Positions 38,501 through 46,571 of a stretch of DNA of 64,000 nt are shown here, piece after piece. Origin of the DNA: Phyllobacterium calauticae (GTDB taxonomy: Bacteria; Pseudomonadota; Alphaproteobacteria; Rhizobiales; Rhizobiaceae); assembly GCF_019991125.1 (NCBI RefSeq), contig NZ_JAGENB010000001.1, positions 496,001 to 560,000 on the forward strand. Direction: 5' to 3'. The notes under the pieces are model-generated. The model saw only the letters and a program-made list of their open reading frames with translations, was not told the DNA's origin and did no database searches. Both the position numbers and the translations under genes were made by a program. How positions within the stretch are numbered: position 1 is the first letter of the stretch; each line of letters begins with the position of its first letter.

Positions 38501-41036
38501 CATGGAATTTGCCGATGGCATTTTCGGCCAGATCCCCATCGAACTCAGGCTTGATGCCAATCTTCGCGCCCTGTGATTTCACCGGCAACGTCAAATTGCG
38601 TTCAATGGCCCGCCCGCCCGCCTCCTGCATGCGCACGACGATATTGGCGTTGAGCAATTGGGTCGTTGACGGGACTTCGTTCAGCGTCACATCGAACGTT
38701 GTCTTGCCGTTCTCGTCGAGTGCCTGCAAATCCTCGAGCGGAATGCGCGTGTCCTGGTTACCCTGTTCATCGGCCAGACCAAAGCGATAGCCTTTGAAAT
38801 TGGCATCCTCGTGCGTCGGTTTGAGGCTGACCTCGCCCTCCAGCGTGAGGCCTGTCGCCGGTGCTCCATAGAGGAAACGGCCATCGACACTGACCGGCGT
38901 GGGCGTGCCCATGGTAATGGCCTTTGCCTCGCTCGTCAGGTCGAACTCGACCCGGTCGGGAACAAAATCTTCGACCATGAAAGATTTTTCGGCGATGGGC
39001 GAACCCTTCGGGTCGGTGTAGATCTGCATGTTCCAGGTGCCGCGCATGGCATTCGCCTGCAGGGCGAGATCAAGCGTATGGCCGCCAAGCGCTGCGCCAT
39101 CGCTGACCATGCGGCGGTCTTCGACCCCATCCGGGCGGCGGAATACGAAGGTCAATGGCAGATTCTCGATCGCCTTGGCGCCGATATCGCGGGCAAGGGC
39201 CGATGCGTGCACGGTTTCACCGGCACGGTAGATGCCGCGCTCGGTCCAGGCGAGCACATCGATTGCGCCGGGAGCCGTGCGGCCGGTCACGCCGCGGTCG
39301 GAGAGGTCAAAGCCGGCCCGCGTCATATCAAGAAAGACATAGTCCGCATCGCCGTTCTTGGCGGTGATGACAGCCGGTGTCATGGCGGCCGTGCCGCGCA
39401 GCAATCCGGCGGTAAATGTCGCACGCCCGTCCGTGTCGGTGATCGCGGTGCCGAGAATTTCATTGTTTTTGGCCAGGAGCTGCAGTTCCACGCCGATCAA
39501 CGGCTGGGCGGTTGCGAGCGACCGCGCAAAGACATTGAGCCCATCGGTACCGGTATAGGTGGAGAGCCCGATATCGGAAACGACGAACCACTGGGTCGCC
39601 TGCGAATCCCATTCATTGCTGTGGGCATCGGTGGAGACGGCGGTCAGGACATAGACGCCCGGCTTGCGTTTCGGCAAAGCCTCGTCAACCGGGAAACTGG
39701 TGACGACATCCTTGTTGAGGTCGGACTGGATATCGATCGCCCCCTGCCAGACCAGTTCGCCGGACTCATCCTGCAGTTTCTGGGCGTTGTAGCTATCAAT
39801 CTGGGTGAGGAACTGCGAGCTGGTGAGCAGTGAGGCGATGCCGCGGTCGCCAATGCGGTACAGCTTCAGGTTGGCGCTGGTGGTATTGACCGAGACAATC
39901 GGGATGCCACGGCGCGCCGTGCTGGGCAGCACGAAACTGTCACCGGTAAAGCGCACGACGGCCGAGCGGTCCTTGACGTAGATTTCGAGATCAACCTGGC
40001 CTTCCAGCGCTTCGCCGACCGAAGATGGCAGGCCGGCACGCAGCGCCAGCTTGTAGCGCTGGCCGTGGGTCAGGCCTTCCACGCAAATCTCACTACCCTT
40101 GGCTTCGACCGCCTTGGGGGCGACGCCGTCCAGCGTCACGAACGGCGCATAATCCGTACCCATTTTGACCAAGGGCTCGGAGAACTGCACGCAGGCGCGC
40201 GGCGCGGCGCTATCCGCATCGATGGTGTGATTGACGATACGGAATCCCTGGCGGGCCTTCAGATCGAGATAGGCGGCGTTGACGGTCTTCGCATCGACAA
40301 GCGCAAGGCTCGCCTTGTAGGCGTTGAGCGCGGCGCGATAGTTCTGGGCATTCTGCAACGCGGTTGCCAGCACCGCGAGAGCGTCGGCACGGCTCTGGGT
40401 CGTGCGCGTCAAGAGATAGCCACTATAGGCGGCCAGCGCCGCCTGGCCGGCGACATAAGTGTTCTTGTCGGCGCGGTTGGCAGCGCGGGCGGTCTCCACC
40501 CAGAGATCCGCATCCTCCGGCGAAACCGCCAGCGCGCCCTTGAAGGCATTCAACGCATTCTCGATATTGCCGGCGGCGAGCTGCGCGCGGGCCGTTTCCT
40601 TCAGGCTGGCGGCGCCCTGCCCCTTCTGCTCGTCCGTCAGGGCGAGACGTGTCTTGACCTGGCGCGCATCCTGCACAAGCTGGTCGGACAGGAATGCCAG
40701 TCTTGGCGGCGCGCCGATATCCGGCTCGCTCGTCGTTTCGACCACCTTGCCGGCGATGGCGCCGGGAAAACTGTGCAGTTCATTGAAGTCGGACTTCATG
40801 AAGCACCATTTCACCTTGGGGTTGTAGGTGAAGGCCTTGCAGCTTGTCTCGGCCAGACAGACCGCCTCGCACTGGTCGAGGGTCACGTCCTGTTCGGTGC
40901 GCAGATCAAAACCGAAATAGTCGCCATCCTTGGTCGTGACAATGTCGCGATTCGTTTCGGCGGCACCGGTAGGTGCCCCTGAAACCAAGGCTGAGAGAAG
41001 AAAAACCGAAAAGCCGATAACCGCGCGCATAGACAT
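35583..41036 (-). CDS. Bacterial alpha-2-macroglobulin with N-terminal PAN/apple domain
   Basis: An 1817-residue exported protein. ATG 41036 follows GGGAGGA and gives a signal peptide (MSMRAVIGFSVFLLSALVSG, then GAAE). Residues about 30-90 form a PAN/apple-like domain (CEAVCLAETSCKAFTYNPK). Then come helical repeats (about 130-260), macroglobulin domains, and the intact thioester motif Cys1369-Ala-Glu-Gln1372 in YPYGCAEQTTSRAM. These proteins trap proteases in the periplasm and work with PBP1C in envelope repair. I see no lipobox, so it may be periplasmic rather than a lipoprotein. Confidence 0.95.
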   Translation of the reverse strand: MSMRAVIGFSVFLLSALVSGAPTGAAETNRDIVTTKDGDYFGFDLRTEQDVTLDQCEAVCLAETSCKAFTYNPKVKWCFMKSDFNELHSFPGAIAGKVVETTSEPDIGAPPRLAFLSDQLVQDARQVKTRLALTDEQKGQGAASLKETARAQLAAGNIENALNAFKGALAVSPEDADLWVETARAANRADKNTYVAGQAALAAYSGYLLTRTTQSRADALAVLATALQNAQNYRAALNAYKASLALVDAKTVNAAYLDLKARQGFRIVNHTIDADSAAPRACVQFSEPLVKMGTDYAPFVTLDGVAPKAVEAKGSEICVEGLTHGQRYKLALRAGLPSSVGEALEGQVDLEIYVKDRSAVVRFTGDSFVLPSTARRGIPIVSVNTTSANLKLYRIGDRGIASLLTSSQFLTQIDSYNAQKLQDESGELVWQGAIDIQSDLNKDVVTSFPVDEALPKRKPGVYVLTAVSTDAHSNEWDSQATQWFVVSDIGLSTYTGTDGLNVFARSLATAQPLIGVELQLLAKNNEILGTAITDTDGRATFTAGLLRGTAAMTPAVITAKNGDADYVFLDMTRAGFDLSDRGVTGRTAPGAIDVLAWTERGIYRAGETVHASALARDIGAKAIENLPLTFVFRRPDGVEDRRMVSDGAALGGHTLDLALQANAMRGTWNMQIYTDPKGSPIAEKSFMVEDFVPDRVEFDLTSEAKAITMGTPTPVSVDGRFLYGAPATGLTLEGEVSLKPTHEDANFKGYRFGLADEQGNQDTRIPLEDLQALDENGKTTFDVTLNEVPSTTQLLNANIVVRMQEAGGRAIERNLTLPVKSQGAKIGIKPEFDGDLAENAIGKFHVIGIDNNGQKQAMSGLSWKLVAVERNYQWYRDGSSWKYEPIISTKLVANGTVDATADGAEISVPVTWGRFRLEVETADVEGPTSSVEFDAGYYVAATSTETPDGLEIALDKQNYAPGDTAKLKVSPRFAGELLVTVGAESLVATKRQSIPAEGGEVEIPVTADWGAGAYVTATLYRPGNDRDSHMPMRAIGVKWLGVNPGDRNLAVKLDTPEKTLPRQPLNIPLQVTGAGVGDTAYVTVAAVDVGILNLTRYEAPNPDGWYFGQRQLGLEIRDLYGRLIDGSQGAAGRLRTGGDGAQMPLQGSPPTEKLVAFFSGPVKLDAGGKANVSFDIPQFNGTARVMAVAWSKAGVGHASKDVIIRDPVVVTASLPKFLAPGDKTALRLDIANTDAPAGDYQLQVTSNQAVGVEQQAAAQTVKLTAGGKFNLTLPLKGQQPGDGVVSVKLSNAAGISLEQSLNIPVRPASLPITVRNPIKIAPNSTLKIDRELLASSLLQGASVSLNVSRSSAFDIPALLMTLDRYPYGCAEQTTSRAMPLLYLSELAKQSGLADDGDVQKRVQEAIFRVLSYQSSSGSFGLWGPGSGDLWLDAYVTDFLTRAREQKYDVPEKALVQALENLQNSLSYDVNVKDQGNQIAYALYVLARNRKAAVSDLRYYADTKLSEFPTPLSRAHLAAALALYGDAQRSQSIFTNSLQMSTKATNVSLVRSDYGSSLRDDAAVLALAAESRPVPAIIPQLSQIVAKEWERKIYTSTQEQTWMLLAARAIQGGDNDLKLAINGVAHAGGYAARMTGDELIAQPVSITNGSTEAVSAVVTTVAAPAQPLPAGGNGFNIQRTYYTLDGSEANVSEAKQNERYVVVLKVTENNNWPSRVLITDLLPAGFEIDNPGLVNSAQLSNFDWIGEVEAAHTEFRSDRFVAAFDRNTGDNREITLAYVVRAVTPGTYDHPAASVEDMYRPQFSARTATGRMEVVAAQ

Positions 41037-41107
41037 GAAGTCCTCCCAACGCAACCCGTATGGTGGTGAGCCGCACTGTTCAAACTTCAGTATAACTTGT
41101 CAACAGA

Positions 41108-42007
41108 TCATGCGGTGGGAGCGCGGTTGTCTTCGGCGATTTCCGAACGGATCCACGCCTGGAAATGCTGCATTTGCTGGGTCGGCTTGCGGTTTTTCGG
41201 CGAAACCAGCCAATAGGCGATATTGGAGGGCACGCGCAGCGGAAAGGGTGCGACCAGCCGGCCGTCTGCCAGCGCGTCTTCGACGAAGAGCTCCCAGGCC
41301 AGCATGATGCCTTGCCCGCTGATCGTTGCTTCGACCGCCAGCCATGGATCGGAGAATGTCGGGCCATCAAAGGCGAGCGGGCCATCGAGCCCGGCAGCGG
41401 CCTGCCATTCGTCCCAGCTGAACATGGGGTTCTCGTAACAGATGATCGGCTGGCGGAAAATATCCGCCGGTCCGGTCAGGCGTTCGGCAAAGCCGCGCGT
41501 GCAGACCGGGAACATCCTTTGCGGCAGCAGGCATTCCGGCGTGCCATCCCGCCACTCGCCGCTGCCAAGCCGGATCGCGAGATCGATGTCGGAACTCTTC
41601 AGGTCGAGCACCCCAGGCGAAGGATCGATGCGGATCTTCATCTCGGGATGCGTTGCCCGCAGCCGGCCCAGTCGCGGCACCAGCCATTTTGACGCGAAGG
41701 TCGGGGCGACGGAGAGAAGCAGGGTCTGCTCGACATCGTCCGCCAGCGCCACGGCGCGCGACAGATGCTGAAAGCCCTCTTCGAGCCGGGCGATGAACGC
41801 CTTGCCGAAGAAGGTCGGGACCAGCCCCGCCCGGGTCCTGTCGAACACCGCATGGCCGATCTGTGCTTCCGTCCGGATCAATTGCTGGCTGACCGCACTG
41901 ACCGAAACACCAAGCTCGGCGGCGGCTTTCGGCAATGATCCCAGCCTCCCGATTGCCTCGACGGCGCGCAATCCGTTGATGTGAACCCTATTCAAATTCT
42001 TCATCAT
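41108..42007 (-). CDS. LysR family regulator, GcvA-like
   Basis: A 299-residue regulator beginning MMKNLNRVHINGLRAVE, with the helix-turn-helix in RLGSLPKAAAELGVSVSAVS. The effector domain pattern (SVAPTFASKWLVPRLGRL, DIDLAIRLGSGEW) is that of the GcvA/TrpI subgroup. It is divergent from the 63-residue gene at 42116. A tandem duplication overlaps its start codon (see findings), and the ribosome binding site is weak. Confidence 0.92.
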   Translation of the reverse strand: MMKNLNRVHINGLRAVEAIGRLGSLPKAAAELGVSVSAVSQQLIRTEAQIGHAVFDRTRAGLVPTFFGKAFIARLEEGFQHLSRAVALADDVEQTLLLSVAPTFASKWLVPRLGRLRATHPEMKIRIDPSPGVLDLKSSDIDLAIRLGSGEWRDGTPECLLPQRMFPVCTRGFAERLTGPADIFRQPIICYENPMFSWDEWQAAAGLDGPLAFDGPTFSDPWLAVEATISGQGIMLAWELFVEDALADGRLVAPFPLRVPSNIAYWLVSPKNRKPTQQMQHFQAWIRSEIAEDNRAPTA

Positions 42008-42033
42008 GCAAATTCTTCATCCAGTTTTTCTAC

Positions 42034-42056
42034 ATCAAGATATCGCCATTCTTGAT
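42034..42056. promoter_or_regulatory. Inverted repeat, candidate LysR operator
   Basis: ATCAAGA (42034-42040) and TCTTGAT (42050-42056) form a 7-bp inverted repeat with a 9-bp spacer in the gap between the divergent LysR gene and the 63-residue gene. The spacing fits a LysR tetramer half-site. Confidence 0.55.
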
Positions 42057-42115
42057 TGCTGACCGCAGAGAACCGGATCAAAATAGCATATTCCTCGATT
42101 CATGGGAGCTGTGTG

Positions 42116-42307
42116 ATGAAGATTTTCTGGCTAATAAAATGGTTTGCAGAGACTCTCGTTCCGCCCAGCGAGGACAGCAGTCCTGTCGATCATGATGCGC
42201 TGGATCACTGGCGCCGTGATCCGCTCTCTCACCCGGCACTGCAAGCCATGGGCCTCGATGAACTGGCCGACCTGCCCTTCGATCCATGCGGTCTGCGCAG
42301 TTGCTGA
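42116..42307 (+). CDS. Small protein with DPLSHP motif, 63 residues
   Basis: A 63-residue acidic protein with GGGAG before its ATG at 42116. It begins hydrophobic (MKIFWLIKWFAETLVPP) and ends with RDPLSHPALQAMGLDELADLPFDP. Short proteins carrying a DPLSHP-x-I/L pattern are, from memory, frequent in rhizobia and of unknown role. Divergence from a GcvA-type LysR suggests regulation by it. Confidence 0.6.
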   Translation: MKIFWLIKWFAETLVPPSEDSSPVDHDALDHWRRDPLSHPALQAMGLDELADLPFDPCGLRSC

Positions 42308-42442
42308 CAAAATGAGCACCGGAGGTTAAGCGTAGCCTGCCTGCCAACCGTATCGGAATGGGACAGCGATATGGAAGGAGTAAGATCGTATTTCTATCCG
42401 GCAATGGCCGCGCGCGAAGTGACCTTCATGGCCCAGATCAAA

Positions 42443-42470
42443 CCCGCCGGTTCCTCTGGCGGGCTTATTT
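42443..42470. terminator. Bidirectional hairpin terminator
   Basis: CCCGCCGG (42443-42450) pairs with CTGGCGGG (42456-42463, one wobble) across TTCCT, followed by CTTATTTT on the plus strand and GTTTGATC on the minus strand. It serves the 63-residue gene and the convergent autotransporter. Confidence 0.7.
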
Positions 42471-42481
42471 TCTGCGCTGCC

Positions 42482-45400
42482 TCAAAACCTGACCGTCAGA
42501 TCGGCTTTGACTGTATTGTCGTTGACGCCGGAGGAGAACTGTCCGGTATAGGTGAGGCCCAGCGTGGTGGTCCTGCCGATATTATAGGCGAGGCCGGCTT
42601 CCACCAGCGCCGCATCGGCGGCAATGGGCAGGCCGCTGACATCGAAACTTTCGCCGCCGCTGGCAAAGGCCAGCTGCGCCTGCGGCGTGACATCGCCATA
42701 GGCATGCCGCCAGCCCACCATGCCGCGTGCCGTCAGGCTTGCGGCATTGCCGAGGGTGAAGGCGCGCGATGCACGAAGTCCCAGCGTCGTCGTCGTCAGG
42801 TCCGTGGTGGATGATGGCGCCGACAGGGCGGCAATGCCGCCGGTCTCGCTGAAGCCTGCCGTCTTCAGGTGGGTATGGGCCGCCGCGGCAAAGGGTTCGA
42901 GCGCCGCATAGGGCGTCTCGATGCGGTAAGCGGCCTCGCCGAAGATCTGCACCGTGTTGGCGCTGTAACCGGCGGTGTCCGTCTCGGCCAACGAGCCGAA
43001 GGCGACCGTGCGACGCGTATCGATCTCGTGATGCGCCAGCACCGTGCCAAGGCTCAATGTCAGTGCATCGATTTTCGTGCCGCCATAGATGCCAACCTGA
43101 TAGCTGTCGGCGGAGACGGACGACCCCGCCCCATGCAGCGATGTCGAGCCATAACCGGCCAGCACACCGAGCCGCCATGTCCCGGCAATCACGCCGTCCA
43201 TGCCGGTGACAAACCCGCCGGTGTTTCTGCTATAGGCGGCAGCATTGCCATCGCCGGCACCATGGCTCCAACCGCCATAGGCCTGTCCCCACAAAGCGGT
43301 GGTTGCGGCGACCGGGGTTGCTGTATCAAAAGCCTCAGCGGCACTCTGCTTGCCCTTGGCCTTGTCATCGGGACCATAGGCGAGCGGCGTTGCAACTGGT
43401 GCGGCTTTGGCGGCGACACCGTCAAAGGCCGCGCGCACCCGCTCAGACGCCGCTCCGCTGACCAGCCCGGCATCCTGCAGCAGCGTGCCGCGCAAGGTGG
43501 CATGCGCCTCGCCGGACAGGGCGGAGAAACCGGCGGGCAGATCCTGCGTCACGGTTGAGACAGCTACCGTGTCATAGAGGAGATTGCCGCGACCCAGGCT
43601 CTCAACCCCGGAAGCCGCCGCCTTCTGGTTTCTCGTTTCGCCGATAGCGGCAAAGGCAACATTGTTGCGCGCAAGGCTCACCGTGACGTCATTGGCTGCA
43701 TAGGCGAGTGCGGCGCCGATGAAGTAATAGTGCGGCAGGGCCGTATCGAACGTTCCGCTCACGCCGCCCACCGCTGATAGTATCGTGTATGTCTTACCCA
43801 GCAGCGCGAGCGTTTCGGCCGGAGACAATGGTGCCGTGCCGTCTTCGGTCGTCACAGTCACCACGCCGCCGAGCAGCGTCGCCTTGCCTGCAACCTCCAA
43901 ACGGTCGCTGCGCCCGTCGGCAGCCACCTGAATGACCAAGCCTGTATGTTTGTCGAAGCTGGCATCGGTTGCCACATGCAGCGTGCCGACGGAATTGCCT
44001 GGCGCGACCACGCCGCCCTCATGCATGGCCAGACGCTCCACCGTGCCGATGCCGCCGAGCACGCCGCCGGTGTTGACAATCGTCGTGCCGCTGCGGCCAT
44101 CGACGGAGGCAAAGCCGCCATTCAGCATGAGACCGCCGGTCGCACCCGTGGCATTGACCTTCAACTGCCCGCCCGCATTCGCCGTCACCGCAGCCGCCGT
44201 GCCATCGACGGTCAAAAGGCCCGTATCATTGATGACCGATGTTGAAACCACAGAACCGCCAAGCCCGATGCCAAGTTCGCCGCCATTGATCACCGTATCG
44301 CCGCGATACGTGTCCTTTCCCGTCAACCACAATGAGCCCGGCCCGGATTTCGTCAGCCCCGCATCGTAGGATTTGGGATCGGCAAGCTTGCCGGAGAGAT
44401 AGGCCGTGCGGGGCTCGGTGACTTGATATTCTGTTTCCAGCGGCGTTATCTGTTCAGCCAGCATTTTCTGTTTCAGCACCGCGAGCGGATCGTCCTTTCG
44501 ACCGGCTTTGTAAGCTGCAAAATCTGCGCTGGGATCTGTTCCGTAGGTTGTGACTGCTTTCGGATAAGCCTTTTTAAAATCCGCAAGCAGGGCCGATGCA
44601 AGCGGATCAGCTATGATTTTGCTGTTGGCTGCGTTTATTGGGGCATTGGCTTTATTCGCGGCGGTTGAAGCCGCAGAATAAGCAGCACCCTTGTCAAGAT
44701 TATACGCTTCCAGATCAAAAACAGGGGAAGGTTTTCCCGCGGCCATGGCTTTGAAGAGATCAGCCAACAGGGCTTCGGCGGTAGCGATCTTATCAGAAGA
44801 AAACTGCGGTTCGATTATCTTCGCCAGTTCCGAGCGCTGTTTTTCGCCAAAACCGCTTTCCCAGCCCTGCACCTTCTTTCGCACAGCCCAAACCGCCACT
44901 TCTTCCGTTTCTTCCCGCTTGCGCTCGTCCAGCGCCACCTGCGAGATGTCGTTGCTCCACGTGTCCTTGACGCCGGCACCCAGATTGGCATCGAACCGGC
45001 CGAGGAATTGGGCAGGGCCGTTCATGGCCTTGTCAAGATTGATCAAGCCCCAGCCGAAGACCTTATCAACACCCGCATCGCCAAGGTCCGTGGACGTGGT
45101 CTTGAGTATCTCATTGACTTCCCCATTGGCGAGATAAGAAAAGCGCTGTTTTACAACACTAAAAGCACCAGTGGCCACAGGACCTGCCATGGATGTACCG
45201 TTGTAAAGTTTGTATATGGGATGCAGGTCGGCATCTTCCAGAACATCGCCATTCTTTTTGCGGCTTATATCGCCATCGGGCAGACTGCTGTTGATTTGTG
45301 TTCCGGGCGTGCCAACGCAGTAATATTTCGCATAACCGCAAATGCTGGAAAAATTACTCCTCGAATAGCCTTGCGGATTATTCTTATCGGCATTGAGGCT

Positions 45401-46375
45401 CATTGTTGCCAGCCAGTTTTTTTCGACATCGGGCACAAAGGTTGCAAGCCCCGCCATGGCATCGGGCTCTTTGCCGTGATCATTGCCAGCCGAAAATTCA
45501 ACGACGATACCATGACGCGCTGCCTTGAGAGCACCATCATAGGCGCCGCCTTCCGGTGTACCGAGAATTGCCTTTATCTCCTTAAACTGCGCGTGGGCTT
45601 CGGAATAAGTCCATCGGGGCAAGTTTGGATTAACGCCGATCCCCCAGCTATTGGTGATGATATCAACACCACTGTCGATCATCGCATCCCAGGACTTGCT
45701 ATAGACGCCGCCATCATTGCCTTTGACGATGCCATCTTCCGGGCCCGGATCGCCATTATCAACGGCAAAGACCCGCGCATCAAAAGCAACGCCCTGCATC
45801 CCTTCGCCATTATGGATGCCGTTGCGATTGCCTGCAGCAATGCCCGCCACGTGTGTACCATGAACGGCAATGTCATGCCTTCCGTCGACATAAGCTCTGC
45901 CATCATAGACATATGGATCACCGGCTTTTACATGGATAAGAACATCGCTGTAGGTGCGGATGCCGCTGATCGGGACGACGGTGAGTTTGTCGATGCCGGC
46001 AAATTCTGGATGGGCATGCCAGACAGGTTGATCAATGACACCGATCTTGACGCCTTTACCGGTAAATCCTCTTGCATAGGCCGTATCTGCATTGATGGCC
46101 CGCAGCGGAAAGTTCTGCGGTTTAAACGGTGAGGCACCCATCGATTTTCCGATAAATTCCGCATCTTCCCGCCAGCTTTTCTTTGCCGCCTCCAGATCAT
46201 TCGTCCTGCTTCCATCGGCATTGAAATACTTGGCCGGCGCTTCCTGCGCATGGGCTCCGGGGCCGGCAGCGGCGATGATCAGCGCAGCACAGACGCTGCT
46301 CATCAGATGGTTGCGGAATTTGGACAAACGATCAGAACGCGCGGAAAACACCGCGCCAGAGTCGTGAAAAAACAT
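42482..46375 (-). CDS. Large autotransporter subtilisin-like protease with helical insertion
   Basis: A 1297-residue autotransporter. The N-terminus is extended (about 25 residues) before the hydrophobic signal core (CAALIIAAAGPGAHAQ); ATG 46303 is an alternative start. Catalytic residues are Asp115 (GVIDQP), His172 (HGTHVAG) and Ser395 (NGTSMAGPVATG), with Asn near 298. Residues about 479-671 are a charged, helical insertion not present in the shorter autotransporter at 1377. Beta-helix repeats follow (GLTKSGPGSLWLTG) and a C-terminal beta-barrel ends TVRF. The protease part is visibly lower in GC than the barrel part. Confidence 0.93.
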   Translation of the reverse strand: MFFHDSGAVFSARSDRLSKFRNHLMSSVCAALIIAAAGPGAHAQEAPAKYFNADGSRTNDLEAAKKSWREDAEFIGKSMGASPFKPQNFPLRAINADTAYARGFTGKGVKIGVIDQPVWHAHPEFAGIDKLTVVPISGIRTYSDVLIHVKAGDPYVYDGRAYVDGRHDIAVHGTHVAGIAAGNRNGIHNGEGMQGVAFDARVFAVDNGDPGPEDGIVKGNDGGVYSKSWDAMIDSGVDIITNSWGIGVNPNLPRWTYSEAHAQFKEIKAILGTPEGGAYDGALKAARHGIVVEFSAGNDHGKEPDAMAGLATFVPDVEKNWLATMSLNADKNNPQGYSRSNFSSICGYAKYYCVGTPGTQINSSLPDGDISRKKNGDVLEDADLHPIYKLYNGTSMAGPVATGAFSVVKQRFSYLANGEVNEILKTTSTDLGDAGVDKVFGWGLINLDKAMNGPAQFLGRFDANLGAGVKDTWSNDISQVALDERKREETEEVAVWAVRKKVQGWESGFGEKQRSELAKIIEPQFSSDKIATAEALLADLFKAMAAGKPSPVFDLEAYNLDKGAAYSAASTAANKANAPINAANSKIIADPLASALLADFKKAYPKAVTTYGTDPSADFAAYKAGRKDDPLAVLKQKMLAEQITPLETEYQVTEPRTAYLSGKLADPKSYDAGLTKSGPGSLWLTGKDTYRGDTVINGGELGIGLGGSVVSTSVINDTGLLTVDGTAAAVTANAGGQLKVNATGATGGLMLNGGFASVDGRSGTTIVNTGGVLGGIGTVERLAMHEGGVVAPGNSVGTLHVATDASFDKHTGLVIQVAADGRSDRLEVAGKATLLGGVVTVTTEDGTAPLSPAETLALLGKTYTILSAVGGVSGTFDTALPHYYFIGAALAYAANDVTVSLARNNVAFAAIGETRNQKAAASGVESLGRGNLLYDTVAVSTVTQDLPAGFSALSGEAHATLRGTLLQDAGLVSGAASERVRAAFDGVAAKAAPVATPLAYGPDDKAKGKQSAAEAFDTATPVAATTALWGQAYGGWSHGAGDGNAAAYSRNTGGFVTGMDGVIAGTWRLGVLAGYGSTSLHGAGSSVSADSYQVGIYGGTKIDALTLSLGTVLAHHEIDTRRTVAFGSLAETDTAGYSANTVQIFGEAAYRIETPYAALEPFAAAAHTHLKTAGFSETGGIAALSAPSSTTDLTTTTLGLRASRAFTLGNAASLTARGMVGWRHAYGDVTPQAQLAFASGGESFDVSGLPIAADAALVEAGLAYNIGRTTTLGLTYTGQFSSGVNDNTVKADLTVRF

Positions 46376-46571
46376 GAAATATGGTTCCCGATATAATTCT
46401 CATTCAACAAAAAACAACAGAATATGCAGTATGAGACTTATAGGGTGATGATCGCATGTTGCAGTCAAGAGCTACTTAAGTTGCAGGCAAATCCGCTTTG
46501 AGAATAGCAACGCCCAGCAACAGCAAAACAGGCCCCGCGAACGGAGCCTGCCTTGACGCGTATGAACACTG

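Noticed and set aside
42371-42814. Plus-strand open frame of 147 codons after the 63-residue gene
   Set aside because: It crosses a terminator hairpin and overlaps the barrel-encoding end of the autotransporter in antisense; the product looks random.
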